The notes under the pieces were generated by a model that was not told where the DNA came from, ran no database searches, and saw only the letters and a list, made by a program, of their open reading frames with translations. 64,000 nt of DNA from Streptomyces justiciae. Its GTDB lineage: Bacteria > Actinomycetota > Actinomycetes > Streptomycetales > Streptomycetaceae. Shown in pieces: positions 50,515-58,836 of the stretch. The stretch covers positions 1 through 64,000 of the forward strand of contig NZ_JADDXU010000007.1 in assembly GCF_015163075.1 (NCBI RefSeq), in the 5' to 3' direction. Every line of letters starts with the position of its first letter. The first letter of the stretch is position 1. The translations under genes were made by a program, and so were the position numbers.

Positions 50515-52632
50515 ATGCAGGTCTGGCCTGGAGAGGCATATCCACTCGGTGCCACGTACGACGGCGCCGGCACGAACTTCGCGGTCTTCACCGAGGCCGC
50601 GGACCGAGTTGAGCTGTGTCTGCTGCACGACGACGGCTCGGAGACGGCGGTGGAGCTGCGCGAGTCCGACGCGTTCGTGCGGCACGCGTATCTGCCCGGC
50701 GTGATGCCGGGACAGCGCTACGGATTCCGGGTGCACGGCCCGTACGCCCCGGAGCGCGGGCTGCGCTGCAACTCCGCGAAGCTGCTGCTCGATCCGTACG
50801 CGCGCGCGATCAGCGGTTCGATCCGGTGGGGCGAGGAGGTGTACGGCTACCACTTCGACGCGCCCGAGAAGCGCAACGACCTGGACTCCGCCCCGCACAC
50901 CATGAGCTCGGTCGTGGTCAACCCGTACTTCGACTGGGGCGACGACCGCCGCCCCCGTACCGACTACCACCACACGGTGATCTACGAGGCCCACGTCAAG
51001 GGCCTCACCATGCGCCACCCGGGCCTGCCCGAGGAACTGCGCGGCACGTACGCCGCCCTCGCGCATCCGGCGATCATCGAGCACCTCACCGAGCTGGGCG
51101 TGACCGCGCTGGAGCTGATGCCGGTCCATCAGTTCGTCAACGACCACCGGCTGGTCGACATGGGCCTCAACAACTACTGGGGCTACAACACGATCGGTTT
51201 CTTCGCCCCGCACAACGCCTACGCCTCCTGGGGCGACCGCGGCCAGCAGGTCCTGGAGTTCAAGTCGGCGGTCCGGGCGCTGCACGAGGCCGGGATCGAG
51301 GTCATCCTCGACGTCGTCTACAACCACACCGCGGAGGGCAACCACCTGGGCCCGACGCTGTCCTTCCGGGGCCTGGACAACCCGTCGTACTACCGCCTCA
51401 CCGACGATCCCCGCTACTACATGGACACCACGGGCACCGGCAATTCCCTGCTGATGCGCTCCCCGCACGTCCTTCAGCTGATCATGGACTCGCTCCGGTA
51501 CTGGGTCACCGAGATGCATGTCGACGGCTTCCGCTTCGACCTCGCGGCGACCCTGGCCCGGCAGTTCCACGAGGTGGACCGGCTGTCGTCGTTCTTCGAC
51601 CTGGTGCAGCAGGACCCGGTGGTCTCGCAGGTGAAGCTGATCGCCGAGCCGTGGGACGTCGGCGAGGGCGGCTACCAGGTGGGCAACTTCCCGCCCTTGT
51701 GGACCGAATGGAACGGCAAGTACCGCGACACCGTGCGCGACCTGTGGCGCGGTGAGCGGCGCGCGGTCGCGGAGTTCGCGTCCCGGCTGACCGGCTCCTC
51801 GGACCTCTACCAGGACGACGGACGCCGCCCGCTGGCCTCCATCAACTTCGTGACCTGCCACGACGGCTTCACGCTGCACGACCTCGTCTCGTACAACGAC
51901 AAGCACAACATGGCCAACGGCGAGGAGAACCGGGACGGCGAGAGCCACAACCGGTCCTGGAACTGCGGGGCCGAGGGCGACACCGACGACCCGCACGTCC
52001 TGGAGCTGCGCGCCCGCCAGATGCGCAACTTCGTCGCGACGCTGATGCTGTCCCAGGGCGTGCCGATGCTCAGCCACGGCGACGAGTTCGCCCGCACCCA
52101 GCGCGGCAACAACAACGCCTACTGCCAGGACAGCGAACTGGCGTGGGTGCAGTGGCCGGAGGACGGCGAGGTGTTCGGCGATCTGCTGGCCTTCACGCGC
52201 GCGATGGTGTGGCTGCGCCGGGACCACCCGGTCTTCCGCCGCCGGCGCTTCTTCCACGGGCGGCCCGTGGAGGGCACCCACGACGAGCTGTCGGACATCG
52301 CCTGGTTCACGCCGGAGGGCGAGGAGATGACCCAGCGGGACTGGGACCGGGCGAAGGCGTCGGCCATCTCGGTGTTCCTCAACGGCAACGCGATCTCCGA
52401 GCCCGGCCCGCGCGGGGAGCGCATCAGCGACGACTCGTTCCTGCTGATGTTCAACGCCTCGCACAAGACGTTGGACTTCGTGGTGCCGGTCAACCACGGC
52501 CGCCAGTGGGAGGTCGTCATCGACACCGCGCGCGCGGAGGGCCAGCCCCAAGGCTCCGGCCCGAAGGTCCAGGCCGGGGACCGGCTGACGCTGGTGGACC
52601 GAAGCATGACGGTGTTGCAGCGGCCGGTCTAG
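50515..52632 (+). CDS. glgX: Glycogen debranching enzyme GlgX
   Basis: A 705-residue GH13 isoamylase-type debranching enzyme that cuts alpha-1,6 branches of glycogen limit dextrins. A CBM48 N-terminal domain (WPGEAYPLGATYDGAGTNFA) precedes the barrel. Catalytic residues are in HVDGFRFDLAAT (nucleophile Asp), LIAEPWDVG (acid Glu) and VTCHDGFTLHDLV (transition-state Asp). ATG at 50515; a GTG two codons earlier (50509) is possible. With TreY and TreZ downstream it supplies linear chains for trehalose synthesis. Its stop codon overlaps the end of an extended frame of the MFS gene. Confidence 0.95.
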   Translation: MQVWPGEAYPLGATYDGAGTNFAVFTEAADRVELCLLHDDGSETAVELRESDAFVRHAYLPGVMPGQRYGFRVHGPYAPERGLRCNSAKLLLDPYARAISGSIRWGEEVYGYHFDAPEKRNDLDSAPHTMSSVVVNPYFDWGDDRRPRTDYHHTVIYEAHVKGLTMRHPGLPEELRGTYAALAHPAIIEHLTELGVTALELMPVHQFVNDHRLVDMGLNNYWGYNTIGFFAPHNAYASWGDRGQQVLEFKSAVRALHEAGIEVILDVVYNHTAEGNHLGPTLSFRGLDNPSYYRLTDDPRYYMDTTGTGNSLLMRSPHVLQLIMDSLRYWVTEMHVDGFRFDLAATLARQFHEVDRLSSFFDLVQQDPVVSQVKLIAEPWDVGEGGYQVGNFPPLWTEWNGKYRDTVRDLWRGERRAVAEFASRLTGSSDLYQDDGRRPLASINFVTCHDGFTLHDLVSYNDKHNMANGEENRDGESHNRSWNCGAEGDTDDPHVLELRARQMRNFVATLMLSQGVPMLSHGDEFARTQRGNNNAYCQDSELAWVQWPEDGEVFGDLLAFTRAMVWLRRDHPVFRRRRFFHGRPVEGTHDELSDIAWFTPEGEEMTQRDWDRAKASAISVFLNGNAISEPGPRGERISDDSFLLMFNASHKTLDFVVPVNHGRQWEVVIDTARAEGQPQGSGPKVQAGDRLTLVDRSMTVLQRPV

Positions 52633-52640
52633 GCGGGGGC

Positions 52641-52783
52641 GGTGGACACGCGCGCGTGGTGGGAGGTCTGGGCGCTGCCGGTGGGCATGCGCGCGTGGCG
52701 GGAGGTCTGGGCGCGGTTGGTGGGCACGCGCGCGTGGCGGGTGGGCTAGGCGCTGCCGGTGGGCACGCGCGCGTGGTCGCTGG
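52641..52783. repeat. 39-bp tandem repeat at the end of the MFS gene
   Basis: Units begin at 52641, 52680 and 52719 (39 bases each), with a partial unit at 52758. Each contains the palindromic stretch around ACGCGCGCGT (ATGCGCGCGT in the second unit). On the minus strand and in the MFS frame they encode a 13-residue repeat resembling HARVPTGSAQTS(R/H). The gene stop (52746-52748) interrupts the third unit. Confidence 0.9.
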
Positions 52784-54155
52784 TTGCAGTGTTCCGGGCG
52801 TACGACGTCGGCCGCGCCGTCAGCGCGATCGCGCAGGCGAGTGCGGCCGCCAGGCTCGCCGTGCCGAACGCCGCTGCTGGGCCGTACGCCTCGGCGAGGC
52901 GGCCGGTGCCGGCGACGGCGAGGGCCTGGCCGCCGACCAGGGCACTGGTCGCGTACGCCATCGCCTCCGCGAGCCGCGTGGGCGGTACCGCGCGCTCGGT
53001 GAGCCCGAACACCGTGATGAGGTGCGGCGCGTAGGCGACGCCGAGGACGGTGACGGCCGCGTACAGGGCGCCGAGGCTGTCGGCCCACAGCAGGGGCAGG
53101 GAGAGGGCGAACGCGGCCGCGGTGGCCGCCCGCCAGCGCCTCCCGAGCCCCACGCGCGCGGGGACGGCGGCCATGGACAGTCCGGCGACGGCGCTCATCA
53201 CTCCCATGGCGGCGTAGACGAGCCCCGCCTGGTCGGCCTGCCCGAGCCGCTCGGTGAGCGCGGTGATGCCGGCCTGGCAGGCGCCGAACATGGCGCCCTG
53301 GAGGGCGAGGGCGGCGCGGAGGGCGTGGACGGAACGGGGCGTACGGGGGCGGGCGGCGCGATCGGCGCCGTGGGCGCGGTCGGTCGGGTCGGTCGGGTCG
53401 GGGCGGGCGGTCGGGTCGGGGCAGGCGGTCCGGACGGGGCGGTCGGCGCGGTCGGTCCGGTCGGCGCGGTCGGAGCAGGCGGTCCGGTCGGAGCAGGCGG
53501 TCCGCTCGGGGCGGTTGGTGTGGGCGGTGGGAGCCTTGGCGGGCCTCGTCGTCGCCGCCGTCGGGTGCAGGGCGAAGCCGCTGCCGCAGGCGGCCACCAG
53601 CAGCGCCGCTCCGGCGAGCGCGTGCGCCGGGTGGGCCAGGACGGCGGCCAGGCCGACCAGGGCGGGGCCGAGGACGAAGGAGATCTCGTCGAGGGTGCTC
53701 TCGAAGGAGAGCGCGGTCGAGACCGTGGTCTCGGGGGCGTGCGCGCGGCGGGCCAGCGCCACCAGGCGGGCCCGGCCGAGGGGGCCGATCAGCGGTACGG
53801 TCGCGCCGGTCGCCGCGCCCAGCAGGGCCAGGGCGAGCGTGGACGCTCCCGTGAGCGCGCCCGTCACCAGTGCCGTGATGGCGAGGGCGTTGCCGAGGGA
53901 GAAGGCGAGCACGACCGTGCGCTGGCCGTGCCGATCGGCGAGCCGGCCCACCAGCGGGCCGCAGGCCACCTGGCCGAGCGCTAGGGCGCCGCCGGTGAGC
54001 CCCGCCGCGGTCAGGGAGCCGCTGGTGCGGGCGACGAGCAGCACGCTGCCGAACTGGACGGTGGCGGTCGGCAACCGGGCCAGGAAGGACAGCACCGGCA
54101 GCAGGGGCCCGGTCAGGCCGATGACCTCGCGGTAGGCGCGTCCCATGGTCGTCAT
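52746..54155 (-). CDS. MFS transporter with repetitive central loop
   Basis: A 469-residue major-facilitator protein with about 12 hydrophobic segments. The loop 2-3 motif is GPLVGRLADRHGQRTVVLA (about residues 66-84). Between the two halves (about residues 205-272) is a low-complexity stretch rich in Asp, Arg, Pro and Thr that I have not seen in ordinary MFS loops. The C terminus ends HARVPTGSA and would continue as three more 13-residue repeats to a stop at 52629-52631 if the TAG at 52746-52748 were sense. Exported substrate unknown. Confidence 0.87.
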   Translation of the reverse strand: MTTMGRAYREVIGLTGPLLPVLSFLARLPTATVQFGSVLLVARTSGSLTAAGLTGGALALGQVACGPLVGRLADRHGQRTVVLAFSLGNALAITALVTGALTGASTLALALLGAATGATVPLIGPLGRARLVALARRAHAPETTVSTALSFESTLDEISFVLGPALVGLAAVLAHPAHALAGAALLVAACGSGFALHPTAATTRPAKAPTAHTNRPERTACSDRTACSDRADRTDRADRPVRTACPDPTARPDPTDPTDRAHGADRAARPRTPRSVHALRAALALQGAMFGACQAGITALTERLGQADQAGLVYAAMGVMSAVAGLSMAAVPARVGLGRRWRAATAAAFALSLPLLWADSLGALYAAVTVLGVAYAPHLITVFGLTERAVPPTRLAEAMAYATSALVGGQALAVAGTGRLAEAYGPAAAFGTASLAAALACAIALTARPTSYARNTATSDHARVPTGSA

Positions 54156-54236
54156 CGTTCGAAGCTAGCCACGCGCGCGTGGGGACATGCAGGGGGTGAT
54201 GACACGAAAGACTGCGGGGCGGGTACGTAGGTTTGC

Positions 54237-56585
54237 ATGACACCTGCGCGACCCGACCCGGCGGTGCCGACGGCCACCTACCGGCTTCAGCTCCAGCCCG
54301 AGTTCCCCTTCGACGCCGCCGCGGCGGCCGTACCGTACCTCGCCTCGCTCGGCGTCTCGCATCTGCACCTGTCCCCCGTCCTGGAGGCCGTCCCCGGCTC
54401 CCTGCACGGCTACGACGTCGTCGACCACGCGCGCGTGCGCGGCGAACTGGGCGGCGAGGAAGGCCTGCGCGCGCTCGCGCGGACCGCGCGGGAGCACGGT
54501 CTGGGCCTGGTGGTGGACATCGTGCCGAACCACATGGCGATGGCCCCGCGTCACAACCGGGCGCTGTGGGAGGTGCTGCGGGAGGGCCCGAAGTCGCCGT
54601 ACGCGCGCTGGTTCGACGTCGACTGGGAGGCGCAGGGCGGGCAGATCCTGCTTCCGGTGCTCGGGGGTCCGCTCGGCGGCGAGCTGGAGCGGCTGGTGGT
54701 CGACGGGGACGTCCTGCGCTACTACGACCACGCCTTCCCGCTCCGCGAGGGCACGCGCGACCTGCCGCTGCCGCAGCTGCTCGACGCCCAGTGGTACCGG
54801 CCGACGTGGTGGCGGCTGGCCCGTACCGAGCTCAACTACCGGCGGTTCTTCAGCATCTCGGAGCTGATCGGGGTGCGGGTGGAGGACCCGGAGGTGTTCG
54901 AGGCCACCCACGGCAAGATCCTCCAGCTGCTCCACGAGGGGGTCGTCGACGGGCTGCGGATCGACCATCCCGACGGGCTCGCCGACCCGGACGGCTATCT
55001 GCTGCGGCTGCACGAGGCGACCGGCGGGCGCTGGACGGTCGTGGAGAAGATCCTCGCGGACGGTGAGCCGCTGCCCGCCTCCTGGCCGGTCGCGGGGACC
55101 ACCGGGTACGACGCGCTGCGGCACGTGGACGGGGTGTTCACGGACCCTGCGGGGTTCGGGGAACTCCTCGGGCAGTACCGGCGGTTCGCGGCCCCGCAGA
55201 CGGACCGGGGCGGGCAGTGGGAGGCGACGGTGCGGCGGGCGGCGTACAAGGTGCTCACGCACGAGCTGGCCGCCGAGACCGAGCGGCTGACCCGGGTGGC
55301 GGTCCGGCTGTGCGCCACGTCCCCGGAGCCCGCGCTGCGCGACCGGGCGCCCTGGGCGCTGCGCACCGCCCTCCAGGAGCTGCTGGTGCGGATGGAGGTC
55401 TACCGGCCGTACGGCTCGATCGATGCCGCGTCGGTCGTGACCGAGGAGGCCGCCGAGGAGGCGCGGCAGGCGTTCGTGGTCTCGGAGGAGGCGGGCGCGG
55501 TCGACGTCGTCCGCGATCTGGTGCTCGGGCGGGCGGGCGACGGGCCGGAGCATCTGGAGTTCCGGGCGCGGTTCGCGCAGACGTCGTCGGCGCTGCGCGC
55601 CAAGTCCGTGGAGGACACGGCGTTCTACCGCTATGTGCCGCTGCTGTCGGCGACCGAGGTGGGCGGCAACCCCGGCAGTCCGGCGGTGTCCCCGGAGGAC
55701 TTCCACGCCTACTGCGCGCGCGTGCAGCGCGACTGGCCGGCGACCGGGACCGTGGTGTCGACGCACGACACCAAGCGCAGCGCGGACGTGCGGGCCGCGC
55801 TCGCCGTGCTCACCGAGTGCCCGCAGCGCTGGGCCGACGTGCTGGCCGAGGTGACGCGCACGGGCGACGGCGTGCCCGACGCCCAGCTGGCGTGGGCGGC
55901 ATGGCAGACGGTGTTCGGGCTGGGCCCGGCGAGCGCGGAGCGGGTGCAGGGGGCGCTGCTGAAGCATGTGCGCGAGGCCGGGCTGTACACCAGCTGGACG
56001 GAACAGGAGCCGCCGTACGAGGATGCGGTGGCGGAGTTCGTCGCGGCAGGGCCGTGCGGGGTGCCGGGCGAGCACGTGGCGGCCTTCCGGAGCGCCCTGG
56101 AGCCGTCGGTGCGGGCGAACCTGCTCGGCACGGCTCTGGTCCATCTGACGATGCCCGGGGTGCCGGACGTCTACCAGGGCACGGAGGCCGAGTACCGGGC
56201 GCTGGTGGACCCGGACAACCGGCGTCCGGTGCGGTTCCCGCCGGAAGAGCCAGGTGAGAAGGGCGCGTTGACGGCGGCGGCGCTACGGCTGCGCGCCCGG
56301 CGGCCCGCCGCGTTCGGCGACTCGGCGTCGTACGCGCCGCTCGCCGCCGAGGGCCCGGCGGCGGCCCACTGTCTGGCGTTCGCCCGCTCCGGGGAGGTCA
56401 TCACGGCCGTCACCCGGCTGTCGCTGCGGCTGGCGGAGGCGGGCGGCTGGGGTGAGACCCGACTGCCGCTGCCGCCGGGGCGGTGGGCCGACGTCCTGGC
56501 CCCGGAGCGGGAGTTCACGGGGCACGCGCGCGTGGCGGAGCTGTTCGAGGGGCTGCCGGTGGCGCTGCTGGAGCGGGTCGGGTAG
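54237..56585 (+). CDS. treY: Maltooligosyl-trehalose synthase TreY
   Basis: A 782-residue GH13 enzyme that converts the reducing end of a maltodextrin into a trehalosyl group by intramolecular transglucosylation. It has the TreY start (PTATYRLQLQPEFPFDAAAA), the barrel with GLVVDIVPNHMA, the nucleophile region DGLRIDHPDGLADP and the acid Glu in TVVEKILADGE. STHDTKRSADVRAAL is the third catalytic segment. The product is the substrate of TreZ (61053). Its stop lies inside the first unit of a 55-bp repeat. Confidence 0.95.
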   Translation: MTPARPDPAVPTATYRLQLQPEFPFDAAAAAVPYLASLGVSHLHLSPVLEAVPGSLHGYDVVDHARVRGELGGEEGLRALARTAREHGLGLVVDIVPNHMAMAPRHNRALWEVLREGPKSPYARWFDVDWEAQGGQILLPVLGGPLGGELERLVVDGDVLRYYDHAFPLREGTRDLPLPQLLDAQWYRPTWWRLARTELNYRRFFSISELIGVRVEDPEVFEATHGKILQLLHEGVVDGLRIDHPDGLADPDGYLLRLHEATGGRWTVVEKILADGEPLPASWPVAGTTGYDALRHVDGVFTDPAGFGELLGQYRRFAAPQTDRGGQWEATVRRAAYKVLTHELAAETERLTRVAVRLCATSPEPALRDRAPWALRTALQELLVRMEVYRPYGSIDAASVVTEEAAEEARQAFVVSEEAGAVDVVRDLVLGRAGDGPEHLEFRARFAQTSSALRAKSVEDTAFYRYVPLLSATEVGGNPGSPAVSPEDFHAYCARVQRDWPATGTVVSTHDTKRSADVRAALAVLTECPQRWADVLAEVTRTGDGVPDAQLAWAAWQTVFGLGPASAERVQGALLKHVREAGLYTSWTEQEPPYEDAVAEFVAAGPCGVPGEHVAAFRSALEPSVRANLLGTALVHLTMPGVPDVYQGTEAEYRALVDPDNRRPVRFPPEEPGEKGALTAAALRLRARRPAAFGDSASYAPLAAEGPAAAHCLAFARSGEVITAVTRLSLRLAEAGGWGETRLPLPPGRWADVLAPEREFTGHARVAELFEGLPVALLERVG

Positions 56586-56782
56586 CCGCGACAGGGGGCG
56601 CGCGCCTTCACCGTGCGCCGGACGCTGGAGAGGTCGGGTGGCTGGGCCGGGCGTGTGCGCCCTCACCGTGCGCCGAGCGCTGGTGAGGTCGGGTGGCTGC
56701 GGCGGGGCGCCCGCGCCACGCGCACGCCTGGCGCGTTTCGGAAACGCGCGCCCGGCGTGCGCGCCCTCACCGTGCGCCGCGC
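56562..56782. repeat. About 55-bp degenerate tandem repeat from the treY end
   Basis: Unit 0 (56562-56620) contains the last eight codons and stop of treY. Units at 56621-56675 and from 56676, and a partial unit near 56757, share GGTCGGGTGGCTG and CCTCACCGTGCGCCG. A palindrome GCGCGTTT-CGG-AAACGCGC (56731-56749) breaks the third unit. No ORF in 56586-57146 is convincing. Confidence 0.8.
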
Positions 56783-57085
56783 TCCCGTCCCGGCTACCGG
56801 CTCGCACCCGCGCGTGCTCCCGGGGCCCGCGCCGGACGACCGGCGCGTCGTGACGGGAACCGGCACACTGCTCGCACGGGCGCCCGCACCGCGCTCGCAC
56901 CTGGGTCGACGGCGACCGCACCCGTGCTCGACGACGCCTCACGCGCGCGTACACGCACACCGTGCCGAGCGCCGGTGCCCGTGACCGCCGTCCGGCAGGG
57001 CCCGGCACTCCCGCTGGCACCAACCGCCCTTCCTGCTGGCGGTAAATGCATCTGGGCGCCCCCTGGAGGCTCCCCCGGTGCGTCC

Positions 57086-57116
57086 TTGACAGTCCACGGA
57101 GAGCGTGGGGTACTGC
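57086..57116 (+). promoter_or_regulatory. Candidate promoter of M14 gene
   Basis: TTGACA at 57086-57091 is a consensus -35; TACTGC at 57111-57116, 19 bases further, is a weak -10. It lies 31-61 bases before the likely GTG start at 57147. The stretch 56783-57085 shows nothing else clear. Confidence 0.35.
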
Positions 57117-57146
57117 GGATTGCGAAGCCGGGCGGATGTGTCGGGG

Positions 57147-58397
57147 GTGAGTCTCCTGCCGGAGCTGCGCTACCCCACAGTGACCGAAGTCGTCGCGTCG
57201 GCAAGGGCGTTGGCGGCTCATCGGCCCGCTCTGTGCACCCTGCGGCAGGTGGGCCGGTCACGGGCGGGCAGACCCCTGCTGCTGCTGTCCGTGGGCCATG
57301 CGGAGCGTGCCGTGCTGGTCGTCGCCGGCGCCCACGCCAACGAGCCGACCGGCGGCGCCACTCTTCTCGACGTCGCCGAACGGGTCGTACGGGAGCGGGA
57401 GTTGCGGGCGGACACGTCCTGGCACTTCCTGCTGTGCGCGGACCCCGACGGGGCGTCCCTGCATGTGACCCCGGCGCCGCGCAGCCTGTTCGACTACCAC
57501 CGGGGCTTCTTCCGGCCTGCGGGCCACGAGCAGCCGGAGTGGTCGCCCGCGGTGCTGCCGCCCGACCGGCTGCCGCCCGAGACCCGCGCCCTGACCGGCG
57601 TCATCGACGAGCTGCGCCCCTACCTCCAGGTGACGCTGCACGGCACCGACCTGGGCGGCAGCTGGGTGCAGCTGACGAAGGACATACCGGGGCTCGCCGA
57701 GCCGTTCGCCAAGTCCGCGGCGGAGCTCAACATCCCTGTGGAGACGGGCGCTTCGGACGCCGCGGGCTGGCCCGCGTCAGGGCCTGGCGTGCATGTGATG
57801 CCCTCGCCGGGCGCCGGGGCGGCGTACCCGAGCATGCCGGACGACGCGCGCAACAGCACCTGGTACCACGCGCATCGGTACGGCGGGCTGACCGCGATCG
57901 TCGAGGTGCCGATGTGGGCGAGCGACCTGGTCGACGACCCGGTGCCGCATCCGGCGCCCGCGGTGGCGCTGCGCCGGCTCGCGGAGCGGCTGCTGCTGGA
58001 CACGCGCCAGGTCGAGCGGGTGCTGACCGACGCGCTGCCGCGGCTGCCCGGCGTCGAGGGACCGCTCCTGCGGGCCGCGAAGTGGGGTCTCGACCTGGTG
58101 CCCGGGCTGGCCGCGGACTGGACGCACACGGCTCCCGCCGACAACACGCGCGCGTACGTGGGCAGCGTGGACGCGTTCGCGCGCCGGCTGCCGCTGCGGG
58201 CGGCGTCGATGCTGCTGCGGGTCCTGACGGAGCACGACGACCGTGCGGCGCCGCGTCTGGAGCGGCTCGTCGCGACCTGGAGCGAGGCGTTCGCGGTGCG
58301 GTTCCGGGCCCGCTGGGTGCCGTTGGAGCACCAGGTGGAGCATCAGTCCCGCACGGTGGTGGCGGCGGCGCGGCACGCGCGCGACCGGGCCGCGTGA
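57147..58397 (+). CDS. M14-family zinc carboxypeptidase (cytoplasmic)
   Basis: A 416-residue metallopeptidase of the carboxypeptidase A superfamily. Zinc ligands are in GAHANEPTGG (His and Glu near residues 63-67) and the third His in TLHGTDLGG. The catalytic Glu is in TAIVEVPMW. No signal peptide is present, so it probably acts inside the cell, unlike most M14 enzymes. GTG at 57147 is favoured, GTG at 57138 possible; neither has a good ribosome site. It is convergent with a paralog/SSI pair on the opposite strand (58423-60206). Confidence 0.85.
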   Translation: MSLLPELRYPTVTEVVASARALAAHRPALCTLRQVGRSRAGRPLLLLSVGHAERAVLVVAGAHANEPTGGATLLDVAERVVRERELRADTSWHFLLCADPDGASLHVTPAPRSLFDYHRGFFRPAGHEQPEWSPAVLPPDRLPPETRALTGVIDELRPYLQVTLHGTDLGGSWVQLTKDIPGLAEPFAKSAAELNIPVETGASDAAGWPASGPGVHVMPSPGAGAAYPSMPDDARNSTWYHAHRYGGLTAIVEVPMWASDLVDDPVPHPAPAVALRRLAERLLLDTRQVERVLTDALPRLPGVEGPLLRAAKWGLDLVPGLAADWTHTAPADNTRAYVGSVDAFARRLPLRAASMLLRVLTEHDDRAAPRLERLVATWSEAFAVRFRARWVPLEHQVEHQSRTVVAAARHARDRAA

Positions 58398-58422
58398 CCG
58401 CCGCCGCCCCACCCGCGCGGGG

Positions 58423-58836
58423 TCAGTCGTCGAGCGCGAACACCGATCCGGTGCGTCCGGCCATCACGCATCCGTTGGCGAAGGTCTCCGTGTACTCGAC
58501 GGGCCGTCCGTTCCACTGCCCACGCGCGTGTGCGCTCACCGGGGCATACAGCATCGGGCAGTAGCCGTCCTTCGGCGGGAGGGCCGCGATGTCGCCGTCG
58601 ACCGCCGCCAGTTCCGCGCAGGCCTGGGCGGCGTGCCCGTGTCCTTGGGGCGGGTCGCACAGCAGGAAGGTGCCGCGCGTGTCGCTGGAGCGGGCGTCGC
58701 CCTTGGTGACCGTGAGGTAGAGCCAGGTGCCGGAGTGCTGGGCCGTCGCCTGGGCGGGGGCCGTACCGGCGACGAGGAGGGCGGCCGCGGCGAGCAGGGT
58801 GCCCCGGGCCGCCTTCGATGCAGTGCGGTTCTTCAT
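58423..58836 (-). CDS. Subtilisin inhibitor-like (SSI) secreted protease inhibitor
   Basis: A 137-residue secreted serine-protease inhibitor of MEROPS family I16. The signal peptide ends near residue 30. The four conserved Cys (LLCDPP, QACAEL, YCPMLY, NGCVM) and the reactive loop CPMLYAP are present; by comparison with SSI the P1 residue is Met and P1' Leu, suited to subtilisin-like targets. The final VFALDD is typical. Its start overlaps the stop of the upstream M14 gene by four bases (ATGA), so the two are translationally coupled. Confidence 0.93.
   Translation of the reverse strand: MKNRTASKAARGTLLAAAALLVAGTAPAQATAQHSGTWLYLTVTKGDARSSDTRGTFLLCDPPQGHGHAAQACAELAAVDGDIAALPPKDGYCPMLYAPVSAHARGQWNGRPVEYTETFANGCVMAGRTGSVFALDD

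Noticed and set aside
50449..54243. A 1264-codon open frame on the minus strand across glgX and the MFS gene
   Set aside because: It is the antisense of glgX plus another frame of the MFS gene; composition is low-complexity, with no domain. Long spurious frames are expected at this GC content.
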